From Mogibacterium sp. (GTDB lineage: Bacteria > Bacillota > Clostridia > Peptostreptococcales > Anaerovoracaceae), in assembly GCA_021442505.1 (NCBI GenBank), contig JABUTC010000007.1, positions 6,896 through 16,066 of the forward strand: DNA of 9,171 nucleotides, read 5' to 3'. The translations under genes were made by a program, and so were the position numbers. Positions 1-6,669 of the stretch are shown here, piece by piece. Positions within the stretch are counted from its first letter, which is position 1. Every line of letters begins with the position of its first letter. The notes below the pieces were generated by a model that had not been told where the DNA came from, did not search any database, and saw only the letters and a program-made list of their open reading frames with translations.

Positions 1-754
1 CTTCGCAGCAGGTCATCACGTGTCTTCCGAAGGCGAAACGTCCGTCCGGCAGGTCCTTGTTGATTGCCACACGGCCCTTCATCTTAATCGTCTTGCCTTC
101 GTAGTTATCCTCGTTCTCGTTGATGTCACGATACCACTCGGCGTACCACTCGTCCTCAATCTCAATCCTGTTCTTGCTCATATCGTATGGCAGAGGATCC
201 TCGATTGTGTCAGGCTCCATGTCGTACGGGCCGTACTCGTAAATGATGAGCGAGCGGCGGTTGGCAATGCGGACCTCCTTGTGGAACGGCATTTTGTCCG
301 CCTCCTTGTCGAAGCGGTTAAAAACAACCATCTCGGCCGTCGCCAGTTTGTCGAAGCAGAGCTGCCTCATGTTCTTGTTGTAGACCATGAAGGTCGTTGC
401 GTCGATGAGGCACATCTCCTGCGCGATGAACCAGTTATGCGGCATGCCCTCGTAAAGCGACTCCATAGCCCACATTCCGTTGTACTCGATAAGCACGCGG
501 TCGTACAGACAACCCACGGAAAGCTTTCTGATAATACCTTCCTTGAGTTCCTCTTCCGACTTCACATACTTAATCGTCACAGTCTGTCCGACAAATTTCT
601 CAGGCTCGTACGAAAGTTCACCCTCCTCGCAGACGATAAGCAGAGTCTTTCCATCATCGCCGAACTCCGGATTCTGAAGCGTATCCTGAATGAACTCCGT
701 CTTGCCCGCACCGAAAAATCCCGTGAATATAAAGACCGGTTTCTGGTTGATCAT
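1..754 (-). CDS. G3E/CobW-like GTPase with DUF1980-like C-terminal region (partial, C-terminus outside window)
   Basis: This protein starts at an ATG at 754 and runs off the left edge after 251 readable residues. It begins with a beta strand and a P-loop, GFFGAGKT (residues 12-19), typical of the G3E (CobW/HypB/UreG) GTPases. NRFD (146-149) fits the guanine-specificity NKxD motif. The Walker B region has EYNG (90-93) where the family usually has EPSG, and the CxCC metal motif is absent. From about residue 218 the sequence changes character. A GKTIKMKG stretch followed by FGRHVMTCC (242-250) resembles the C-terminal domain of DUF1980/YcgQ (TIGR03943) proteins, recalled from memory. A strong AGGAGG site overlaps the stop codon of the preceding GTPase gene, and the gap is 16 bases, so the two are co-transcribed. 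The likely role is GTP-dependent metal or cofactor handling in the cytoplasm (inference). The GTPase call is firm; the C-terminal assignment is tentative. Confidence 0.85.
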   Translation of the reverse strand, partial: MINQKPVFIFTGFFGAGKTEFIQDTLQNPEFGDDGKTLLIVCEEGELSYEPEKFVGQTVTIKYVKSEEELKEGIIRKLSVGCLYDRVLIEYNGMWAMESLYEGMPHNWFIAQEMCLIDATTFMVYNKNMRQLCFDKLATAEMVVFNRFDKEADKMPFHKEVRIANRRSLIIYEYGPYDMEPDTIEDPLPYDMSKNRIEIEDEWYAEWYRDINENEDNYEGKTIKMKGRVAINKDLPDGRFAFGRHVMTCCE

Positions 755-766
755 TTGCTGTCTTTT

Positions 767-772
767 CCTCCT
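767..772 (-). promoter_or_regulatory. Ribosome binding site overlapping upstream stop codon
   Basis: AGGAGG on the minus strand lies 12 bases before the ATG at 754 and overlaps the TAG stop (771-773) of the upstream GTPase gene. This geometry suggests translational coupling of the two GTPases and fixes the start of the downstream one. Confidence 0.75.
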
Positions 773-1916
773 ACAGGGCGAAAAGCTTCGCAAGCTTTTC
801 TTTCTTGAGGTTTGTGCCGATTACGCAGATTGTGCCTGTCGCCTCGGCTTCACCTTTTCTCACTTCTCCCTCGCCCGGCACGTAGTCGAACTCAAGCCAT
901 CCGCCGTTCCTGTTCTCTACGATACCCTTTGCTCTGAGAACCTCTCCGCACTCCTCGAGACAGTCCATAATCTCCTCGAGTTCTTCTTCGCTGTACTTGT
1001 TTGCGGTATGCACTCCCATCTCCTCGAAGATTTCGTCAGCGTGGTGATGGTCGTGGTCGTGTCCGCAGCCACAGCTGCAGCCGTGTTCGTGGTCATGGTC
1101 GTGGTCATGGTCATGATGATGCTCATGCTCGTGGTGATGATGTCCGCACTCGCACTCTTCATCATGGTCGTGGTGATGATGCTCGTGGTCGTGGTGATGG
1201 TGACCACAATCGCACTCTTCATCATGGTCATGGTGGTGATGATCGTGCTCATGATGATGCTCGTGCTCGTGGTGCTCGTGCTTAGCCTCCTCGCGAAGGT
1301 GCTCAAGCTCGGCACTCATAGTCTTCTCGTCCTCCATAACCTTGAGGATTTTTGCACCGTCAAGCTCGGTCCAGTCGCTTGTAACGATAGGAGCGTCAGC
1401 ATTGTGCTCTCTGACAAGAGCGATAGCTGCAGCGAGCTTTTTCTCCGAAAGTCCTGCCTGGTGGCTGAGAACGATTGAGCTTGCATACTCAATCTGATTG
1501 CTGTAGAACTCACCGAAGCTTTCCATCATTGGCTTGCATCTCTTGGCGTCAACAACTGTTGTGAAGCTGTTCAGCTTGATGTTGTCATCGCCAATGCCCT
1601 CAACAGCGGCGATAACATCTGACAGTTTGCCCACTCCTGATGGCTCAATGATGATTCTCTCAGGGCTGTACTGCTCGATTACGTCCCTTAGTGCGCTCTT
1701 GAAATCTCCAACGAGTGTGCAGCAGATGCAGCCTGCATTCATCTCGTTAATCTGGATTCCTGTGTTCTTGAGAAAACCGCTGTCTACGCCGATCTCGCCG
1801 AACTCGTTCTCGATGAGCACAAGCTTCTCGCCGCCGTAAGCTTCAGCGATGAGTTTCTTGATGAGTGTCGTCTTGCCGGCACCGAGGAATCCTGAAAAAA
1901 TATCAACTTTTATCAT
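771..1916 (-). CDS. CobW-family (COG0523) GTPase with long His-rich metal-binding tract
   Basis: This 381-residue protein belongs to the COG0523/CobW branch of G3E GTPases, whose characterised members deliver or store zinc or cobalt. The P-loop GFLGAGKTT is at residues 9-17, ENEFGEIGVD at 36-45, the CICC metal motif at 63-66 and EPSG at 91-94. The usual NKxD is not evident; SHQAG (151-155) sits in its place. Residues 213-292 are almost entirely His, Asp, Glu and Cys, with CDCG, CECG and CSCGCG knots. A CobW C-terminal domain follows (about 294-381). I chose the ATG at 1916: AAGGAAG lies 8 bases upstream, and the P-loop then sits at the usual distance from the N-terminus. A longer form starting at 1976 would begin upstream of the predicted transcript start. 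It is first in an operon with a second GTPase. A cytoplasmic zinc chaperone or buffer is the likely role (inference). Confidence 0.93.
   Translation of the reverse strand: MIKVDIFSGFLGAGKTTLIKKLIAEAYGGEKLVLIENEFGEIGVDSGFLKNTGIQINEMNAGCICCTLVGDFKSALRDVIEQYSPERIIIEPSGVGKLSDVIAAVEGIGDDNIKLNSFTTVVDAKRCKPMMESFGEFYSNQIEYASSIVLSHQAGLSEKKLAAAIALVREHNADAPIVTSDWTELDGAKILKVMEDEKTMSAELEHLREEAKHEHHEHEHHHEHDHHHHDHDEECDCGHHHHDHEHHHHDHDEECECGHHHHEHEHHHDHDHDHDHEHGCSCGCGHDHDHHHADEIFEEMGVHTANKYSEEELEEIMDCLEECGEVLRAKGIVENRNGGWLEFDYVPGEGEVRKGEAEATGTICVIGTNLKKEKLAKLFAL
1041..1280 (-). repeat. His/Asp/Glu/Cys low-complexity tract with 20-residue tandem repeat
   Basis: The bases encode residues 213-292 of the CobW-family GTPase and consist mostly of repeated CAT/CAC, GAT/GAC and GAG codons. 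Within the tract two consecutive 20-residue units (residues 226-245 and 246-265; bases 1122-1241) match except for two Asp/Glu swaps. Each contains an HDHDEEC-[DE]-CG core flanked by His runs. Such a tract is expected to bind several zinc, nickel or cobalt ions. The repetitive DNA is prone to length change by slippage. Confidence 0.9.
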
Positions 1917-1962
1917 ATAAAGCACTTCCTTTCTGTATTGCTTTGTTAATTTCAACTTAAAT

Positions 1963-1971
1963 ATTATACCA
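1963..1971 (-). promoter_or_regulatory. Extended -10 promoter for the GTPase operon
   Basis: The minus strand reads TGGTATAAT, a perfect -10 hexamer (1963-1968) preceded by the TGn extension. No good -35 hexamer is visible at 16-18 bp, which is usual for extended -10 promoters. Transcription would start near 1956, giving a leader of about 40 bases before the ATG at 1916. I saw no clear Zur-type palindrome around it. Confidence 0.65.
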
Positions 1972-1988
1972 CACACGCGACTGTATAT

Positions 1989-2016
1989 TTCACTTAATTC
2001 GTTTCTGTGTTATATT
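1989..2016 (+). promoter_or_regulatory. Candidate sigma-A promoter for the DMT transporter gene
   Basis: TTCACT (1989-1994), a 16-base spacer and TATATT (2011-2016) give a moderate match to the -35/-10 consensus. The start would lie near 2023, about 43 bases before the ATG. It is divergent from, and close to, the promoter of the GTPase operon. Confidence 0.4.
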
Positions 2017-2065
2017 TGCAAGTGATGGCTCAGCTTTTATGTGAGCATTTAGAAAGGAACGAAAA

Positions 2066-2947
2066 ATGAGCAAGCGAACCGCAGAACTTTTACTTATATT
2101 GTCGATAGTCCTTCGTGGATCGTCGCTTCTTTTTAGTAAAATCGCACTTCGCACGATGGGCCCGAACCTGCTCATCGGACTGCGAATGCTGCTCGCCTTT
2201 ATTATTGTAGGTTTTATTTTTCGCAAGGAGCTGGCGAAAACCACTCGCGAGGAGGTCAAGTACGCCCTGCTGATGAGCATTTTTCTCTTCACCAGCATGT
2301 TCCTCGAGAACGTAGGGCTTCAGACGACTGCTTCATCCAACACTTCTTTTATCGAGAACGGAGTCGTAATCGGTATCCCTCTTGCGGCATGCCTGATTTA
2401 TCGCACATTGCCGAGCAAGGAAACTGTTGTCAGTGTAGTATTCGCCACAATCGGAATGCTCTTTCTGTCACTTAAGGGCACTCACATCAGTTTTACCTCA
2501 GGCGAGATTTGTATAATAGCATGCTCTCTTCTGTATATATGCTTTGTTCTTGTAACCGACGTTGCTTCAAAGAAGTGCAACGCGAAAGTGCTGGGTACAC
2601 TGATGCTGCTGTTTGTAGGAATCTTCGGCATAGTTGCCGCATTTTTCACCGAAGGCATCAGACTTCCGCAAAGCGCCGCAGAGTACGGAGCCCTCTTCGG
2701 ACTCGCAATTTTCTGCAGTGCCCTCGGTCTGACGCTTCAGCCGATTGCCCAGGAGCACGTTGAGGTCAGCCGTGCAGGTCTGATGAATGCCGTTTACCCG
2801 GTAACTGCAGCGGTGCTCGGAGTAATTTTCCTGCATGAGCACATAAGCTGGAGCGCACTCGTTGGCTGCCTGCTGGTAATGCTCGCAATCGCATATCCTT
2901 ACATCTCGAAGAAATATTTCGGATCAAAGGACGTCTCGAATAAATAG
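2066..2947 (+). CDS. EamA/DMT-superfamily permease
   Basis: A 293-residue, strongly hydrophobic protein with the length and layout of the drug/metabolite transporter (EamA, RhaT-like) family: about ten membrane helices made of two homologous halves (roughly residues 6-138 and 146-281). The first half carries the typical NVGLQTTASSNTSFI stretch (82-96) and the second the matching AGLMNAVYPVTAAVLG (237-252) followed by a short E/H-rich turn before the last helix. AAAGGAA lies about 7 bases before the ATG, and the stop is TAG. It is the only plus-strand gene here, divergent from the GTPase operon and convergent with a LysR gene. Family members export amino acids, nucleosides or other metabolites across the cytoplasmic membrane. 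The substrate cannot be told from sequence. Confidence 0.9.
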   Translation: MSKRTAELLLILSIVLRGSSLLFSKIALRTMGPNLLIGLRMLLAFIIVGFIFRKELAKTTREEVKYALLMSIFLFTSMFLENVGLQTTASSNTSFIENGVVIGIPLAACLIYRTLPSKETVVSVVFATIGMLFLSLKGTHISFTSGEICIIACSLLYICFVLVTDVASKKCNAKVLGTLMLLFVGIFGIVAAFFTEGIRLPQSAAEYGALFGLAIFCSALGLTLQPIAQEHVEVSRAGLMNAVYPVTAAVLGVIFLHEHISWSALVGCLLVMLAIAYPYISKKYFGSKDVSNK

Positions 2948-2961
2948 TTTTGCAAACAAAC

Positions 2962-2993
2962 AAGGAACTGCCATATGTGCAGTTCCTTTTCTT
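2962..2993 (+). terminator. Intrinsic terminator between convergent genes
   Basis: A perfect 10-bp stem (AAGGAACTGC at 2962-2971 with GCAGTTCCTT at 2979-2988) and a 7-base loop are followed by a T-rich tail. It lies 15 bases past the DMT stop codon. The opposite strand has a TTGTTTGTTTG tail, so it could also stop transcripts of the convergent LysR gene. Confidence 0.85.
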
Positions 2994-3018
2994 AGCAGGA
3001 TTTTATGCCTGTTAAAAT

Positions 3019-3918
3019 CTATTTCTTCACGCCGTACGCGGCGGCGATATAGTCTCTGAAATTTTTCTGAACTTCAGTCAGCTTCTTTTTCTTGGAATAT
3101 ACCAGATATACGTTGAAAGGTACTGGCGGGTCGACAGGAATTCCAACAATTCCCCTGTCTTCCAGAATGCACGCTATATCCTCTGTTGCAAATGTTATTC
3201 CATCTCCTTCTGCAACCATATCCATCATTAGGTGCACGTTAAACGAATTCATAAAAGGCACAAGTTTGAGCTCTGCATCTCTTTCGAAGTACACCCTTTT
3301 CATTACTTCATGAAGATATGTTCCGCTTTTACCCGTCAGCAAAGGTAACTGAGAAAGCTCCTTTGCGCCCAGTTTCTCTTTACTTGCCAGTGGATGTTTT
3401 TTACTGATCATTACGACCTGCTGCGTCTCATTGAGCAGGATGTATTCATTTTCGCTCTGGCAATCTTCCGGTCTGAGTTTGAGAAAAGCGAAATCTATAT
3501 TGTCGTTCTTCAGCGATTGGTTTGCATCGTCCACGTCTATGATTTCGCTGCAAAAAATAACATTTGGGTTCTCTCTTTGGAAAGCCCTGATAATCTTTGC
3601 TTTTCCCATATACTGAAAGAACGGATATATGCCCAGATTTATAAATGCCTGCTCTTCGTTTGATTCGGGTTTCAGGTCTTTCTCAATCTTTGACACTAAG
3701 TCGAGAATTTTTCCCGCATAATCGCAGAAAATCACACCATCAGGTGTAATCCTGACGGTGTGATGATCTCTCTTAAATAACGCAACTCCAAGCTCTGCCT
3801 CCAGAGCATTAATCTGCTGCGATATATTAGACTGTGAAACATAAAGCGTCTGGGCCGCCTTAGAGAAACTCTTATGTTTAGCAACTTCCAAAACATATTG
3901 CAGTTGTCTTAATTCCAT
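3019..3918 (-). CDS. LysR-family transcriptional regulator
   Basis: A 299-residue protein of standard LysR length. The N-terminal winged helix-turn-helix covers about residues 1-60 and includes the family signature FSKAAQTLYVSQSNISQQI (18-36), then LGVALFKR (43-50). A linker helix follows (about 60-85) and a periplasmic-binding-protein-like effector domain from about 90 to 295. GGGAGG lies 5 bases before the ATG. It sits 72 bases downstream of the permease gene on the same strand, and a candidate promoter of its own overlaps the permease 3' end. LysR regulators often control adjacent transport and catabolic genes. The T-N11-A inverted repeat upstream of the amidohydrolase is the obvious target (inference). 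The effector is probably the substrate or product of that pathway. Confidence 0.94.
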   Translation of the reverse strand: MELRQLQYVLEVAKHKSFSKAAQTLYVSQSNISQQINALEAELGVALFKRDHHTVRITPDGVIFCDYAGKILDLVSKIEKDLKPESNEEQAFINLGIYPFFQYMGKAKIIRAFQRENPNVIFCSEIIDVDDANQSLKNDNIDFAFLKLRPEDCQSENEYILLNETQQVVMISKKHPLASKEKLGAKELSQLPLLTGKSGTYLHEVMKRVYFERDAELKLVPFMNSFNVHLMMDMVAEGDGITFATEDIACILEDRGIVGIPVDPPVPFNVYLVYSKKKKLTEVQKNFRDYIAAAYGVKK

Positions 3919-3975
3919 ATTCTCCTCCCGATAGACCCTGTGCCTATATCTCTACATGCCTATAAATTTTTATAA

Positions 3976-4004
3976 CTTATATCGTATTTATTACGAAATT
4001 ACAA
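3976..4004 (-). promoter_or_regulatory. Candidate promoter for the LysR gene
   Basis: On the minus strand TTGTAA (3999-4004), a 17-base spacer and TATAAG (3976-3981) resemble a sigma-A promoter. The -35 lies within the last codons of the permease gene. It would let the regulator be expressed at a basal level independently of the operon. Confidence 0.45.
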
Positions 4005-5223
4005 GTCCGCCGCCTCCGAGGAGCTGTGCGAAGTATCCAGCGAAAATTACAGATGTAATTGTTACTGTTACGAATCCGCCAACTACCATTGAAGGGAACA
4101 TCTTGCTCATGAGGTAACCTCTCTCGTCAGCATCCTGTGTGAGTGAGTTGCAGGTAGCCTCTGTGATGATAGCATCGCAAGGGAATCCATACAGAGCTGT
4201 CAGACCGTTAGCAAATGCGAGGTAGAAGCTCATCTTGAATATCTTTGAGATTACGAATGCAGCGATACCCATACCGATTACTCCGAGGATAATCATGATC
4301 AGCATTGGTCCGATGAGCTTAGCAAGCATCGAAGGTGTGCAGTCTCTCAGTCCTGAGAATACTGACAGCATAGCTGCGAACATGAAGATTGTGTATGAGT
4401 TAGCTCTTGACAGTGATGATGTATCGAGGAATCCGATTCTTGTGAGGATTACCGAGATAATCAGACACCATACAATTGTAGGGATGAATGTCAGAACCTG
4501 TCCTACAAGTGATGACAGCCATACTGAGAATGCTACCTTAACAATGATGAATACAGGTGTGTTGAACTTTTCAGGCCATCTGATAAGCTTCTTCAGGTCG
4601 CTGTCGTCGCCGATTGTTGAAAGACCAACGGTCTTCATCTTTGCGATTTCTGCATCTGAAAGTGTCAGCTTAACCTCGTCCCACTCCTTGATCAGTCTCT
4701 TACCTTCTGCATGGAGGCAAAGAGCTGTGATAGGATATCCTGCGAGACCCTGTACTGAGTACATTGCGATAGCGAATACTGCAGCCTCCTTGAGTCCTGC
4801 TGCCTCAGCAGCGCTCTGCATTGTAAGAGCTGCTACGATACCTCCTGTGAGAGGTGGAAGACCTGCGATAACGAGAGTCTTGTCCATAAAGAGTGGGCAG
4901 ATGAACCAAGCGAGAGCAACCATTCCTGCAAGACCGCAAAGACAAACTACTACTGTCTTCCACTGATCGATGAGCTGCTTCAGGCTGATAACAGTACCGA
5001 TGTGTGTGATGAACATCAGTACTCCGATTGTTCCTGCGAATGCCGAAAGACCTGAGTCTTCTGGAACTGTCGAAGGAACGATTGTCCAGTAACCGATGAG
5101 GAACAGAATCGCTGTTACGAGAACGGATGGAATCCAAGCCTTACTGAGGTCGGAAATCCATTCACCGATAACATAGAAAATTCCTACAATCATTACTGCT
5201 AGAAATGCGTTGTAAAGTACCAT
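3991..5223 (-). CDS. Multi-spanning membrane permease, GltS/carboxylate-transporter-like (family uncertain)
   Basis: A 410-residue integral membrane protein with about eleven or twelve predicted helices. It appears to have two related halves. Each has a Gly/Ala-rich re-entrant-like segment: PPLTGGIVAALTMQSAAEAAG (123-143), and ANGLTALYGFPCDAIITEAT (338-357) followed by PSMVVGGF. These are separated by a hydrophilic loop (about 171-222). This layout recalls ion-coupled carboxylate/amino acid symporters of the GltS and 2-hydroxycarboxylate type, but I do not recognise a named family and the substrate is unknown. The gene lies 52 bases after the amidohydrolase stop codon with no terminator between, and is followed by the LysR gene. 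It probably imports (or exports) the compound handled by the amidohydrolase. AAAGGAG lies only 2-3 bases before the ATG, closer than usual. A poor spacing may limit its translation. Confidence 0.8.
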   Translation of the reverse strand: MVLYNAFLAVMIVGIFYVIGEWISDLSKAWIPSVLVTAILFLIGYWTIVPSTVPEDSGLSAFAGTIGVLMFITHIGTVISLKQLIDQWKTVVVCLCGLAGMVALAWFICPLFMDKTLVIAGLPPLTGGIVAALTMQSAAEAAGLKEAAVFAIAMYSVQGLAGYPITALCLHAEGKRLIKEWDEVKLTLSDAEIAKMKTVGLSTIGDDSDLKKLIRWPEKFNTPVFIIVKVAFSVWLSSLVGQVLTFIPTIVWCLIISVILTRIGFLDTSSLSRANSYTIFMFAAMLSVFSGLRDCTPSMLAKLIGPMLIMIILGVIGMGIAAFVISKIFKMSFYLAFANGLTALYGFPCDAIITEATCNSLTQDADERGYLMSKMFPSMVVGGFVTVTITSVIFAGYFAQLLGGGGLVIS

Positions 5224-5275
5224 ACATTACTCCTTTCCTAACAAATAAACCTTATATGCCTAACATTCTTTGCGT

Positions 5276-6451
5276 TTATTTCGCAAGGAATGAAAGTGCC
5301 GCTGTTGACATGGCCGAAATTCCGTAAGGAACCGAAGCCTCGTTAAATGTGCAGTTTGCACTGTGAAGTGTTGCTACAGGCATGCCGTCCTCGTGTCCTG
5401 CAGAGAGGAACATCAGAACTGATGGCTTTCCTGTCTTTGTTGCGTAGAAGCTGTAGTCCTCACTGAATCCCATAGGTGTCTTCATCATAACTACGTTCTC
5501 TGCACCGTATGCCTCTATGAAAGTATCAATCAGACCGTCGTCATTGATGCATGCATCATATCCATCCATAACAACGTCCTTGATTGTGCATCCCGAGAGT
5601 TTCTCAACTCCTCTGCAGATATCAGCAATCTTCTCTCTTGCAACCGCTCTCGCCTCAGGTGTGTAGCATCTTACCGATCCGTACATCTTGCAGTTATCTG
5701 CAATGATGTTGCTCTTTGTTCCACCCTGCATTACGTTTGTTGTAAAGATGCATGTATCAAGCGGGTCGATATTTCTTGCCTGAACCTGCTGGAAAAGTAC
5801 GTTCAGCTGGCATCCTGCAAGAATTGCATCCTTAGCCTTGTGCGGTGCTGATCCATGTCCGCCCATTCCGATGATTTCGATCTCAAACTCATCAGCGGAT
5901 GTTGTAACAGGACCTCTCTTGAGCAGAATCTTTCCTACCTCGTCCTCTGTTGGTGATACATGCATTCCGAAGAAAGCGTCCACATCATCGAGAACACCGG
6001 TTTCAAGGATTGGTCTTGAGCCACCCGGCTGAACTTCTTCACTTGGCTGGAAAATGAGCTTAACCGTTCCTGCGAACTCGTCTTTCATGCTGCAGAGAAC
6101 CTTGGCGTTTCCGAGCATCATGGCTACGTGGAGGTCATGTCCGCAAGCGTGCATTACACCCTCTACCTGGCTGCTAAAAGGAAGTCCGGTATTCTCGAGT
6201 ACAGGGAGTGCGTCCATATCACATCTGAGTGCGACAGTTTTTCCGGAACCCTTTGTTCCCTTAATTACTCCGATAACGGCTGTACCAACCGGACAGATAA
6301 TCTCATCAACTCCGTACTCTTTCAGCTTGGCCTGAACGAGTTCTGAAGTCTTGAATTCCTTGAATCCCTGCTCAGGATTCTTATGAATTTCTCTTCTGAT
6401 TGCTATGATCTCATCAAAGATTGAGTTAGCAATTTCAAATGTTTTATTCAT
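5276..6451 (-). CDS. M20-family metal-dependent amidohydrolase (N-acyl-amino acid/hippurate hydrolase type)
   Basis: A 391-residue protein of the usual length for M20D peptidases and amidohydrolases, which cleave N-acyl-amino acids, hippurate, indole-acetyl-amino acids or small peptides using two divalent metal ions. Signatures in order are RREIHKNPEQGFKE (19-32), RCDMDALPV (76-84), MHACGHDLHVAM (100-111), FQPSEEVQPGG (134-144), MGGHGSAPHK (196-205), SEDYSFYA (330-337) and LHSANCTFNE (362-371). Expected metal or catalytic residues are Cys103, His105, Glu138/139, His164 and His363, all present. The central GGHGSAPH lies in the dimerisation lid domain. No signal peptide is seen, so it is cytoplasmic. 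AAGGGG lies 8 bases before the ATG. It is first in a unit with a permease and a LysR regulator, behind a good promoter and a LysR-type operator. The exact substrate cannot be assigned. Confidence 0.94.
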   Translation of the reverse strand: MNKTFEIANSIFDEIIAIRREIHKNPEQGFKEFKTSELVQAKLKEYGVDEIICPVGTAVIGVIKGTKGSGKTVALRCDMDALPVLENTGLPFSSQVEGVMHACGHDLHVAMMLGNAKVLCSMKDEFAGTVKLIFQPSEEVQPGGSRPILETGVLDDVDAFFGMHVSPTEDEVGKILLKRGPVTTSADEFEIEIIGMGGHGSAPHKAKDAILAGCQLNVLFQQVQARNIDPLDTCIFTTNVMQGGTKSNIIADNCKMYGSVRCYTPEARAVAREKIADICRGVEKLSGCTIKDVVMDGYDACINDDGLIDTFIEAYGAENVVMMKTPMGFSEDYSFYATKTGKPSVLMFLSAGHEDGMPVATLHSANCTFNEASVPYGISAMSTAALSFLAK

Positions 6452-6506
6452 AATGAATACCCCTTCTTTTATTTAAAGTTACATTTCGTTATGTTTCTGT
6501 GTACTA

Positions 6507-6535
6507 ATTCTAACAGTGTGTAATTGCCGTGTGAA
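6507..6535 (-). promoter_or_regulatory. Sigma-A promoter of the amidohydrolase operon
   Basis: On the minus strand TTCACA (6530-6535), exactly 17 bases, then TAGAAT (6507-6512). Both hexamers match the consensus at 5 of 6 positions. The transcript would start near 6500, about 48 bases ahead of the ATG at 6451. Confidence 0.7.
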
Positions 6536-6552
6536 ATTCGTGGTTCTAATGT

Positions 6553-6577
6553 TTGTTATAAGTGTGACTGATAACAA
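6553..6577. promoter_or_regulatory. LysR-type operator: TTGTTAT-N11-ATAACAA
   Basis: A perfect 7-bp inverted repeat (6553-6559 and 6571-6577) flanks 11 bases and contains the classic T-N11-A LysR box. Its centre (6565) is about 65 bp upstream of the predicted start near 6500, the usual position of the LysR recognition site. The LysR gene of the same cassette is the natural candidate to bind it (inference). Confidence 0.65.
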
Positions 6578-6599
6578 TTCCTGCTATAAATTTGCATAT

Positions 6600-6632
6600 A
6601 AAAAGCCCCGGCCGTTTTCCGTAGGCCGAGGC
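6600..6632 (-). terminator. Intrinsic terminator after the MFS gene
   Basis: Read on the minus strand, GCCTCGGCC pairs with GGCCGGGGC (9 bp with one G-U pair; bases 6624-6632 with 6605-6613) around a 10-base loop, followed by TTTTT (6604-6600). It is 37 bases past the MFS stop codon and insulates the amidohydrolase promoter from upstream transcription. Confidence 0.85.
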
Positions 6633-6669
6633 GATATATCTTTATTTACTTTTTGCAGGATATTTTATT

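Noticed and set aside
20..808. Plus-strand open frame opposite the first GTPase gene
   Set aside because: It has no recognisable domain. The minus strand here has a clear P-loop GTPase with a strong ribosome binding site.
1041..1280. CRISPR-like or minisatellite array
   Set aside because: The repeats are in-frame codons for a His-rich protein segment with no spacer structure.
690..1478. Long plus-strand open frame rich in Val and Met
   Set aside because: It is the antisense reading of the His/Asp codon tract of the GTPase gene. Its composition comes from the repeat and there is no ribosome binding site.
1917..1976. N-terminal extension of the His-rich GTPase to an upstream ATG at 1976
   Set aside because: That start lies upstream of the transcript start predicted from the TGGTATAAT promoter, has no ribosome binding site and would move the P-loop away from the N-terminus.
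1917..2065. Zur or other metal-repressor operator before the His-rich GTPase
   Set aside because: A zinc-regulated promoter would be expected, but I could not find a convincing palindrome, so none is claimed.
2999..3019. Inverted repeat GATTTTA-N7-TAAAATC touching the LysR stop codon
   Set aside because: The stem is short and AT-rich and has no T-tract. The neighbouring 10-bp GC-containing hairpin at 2962-2993 explains termination better.
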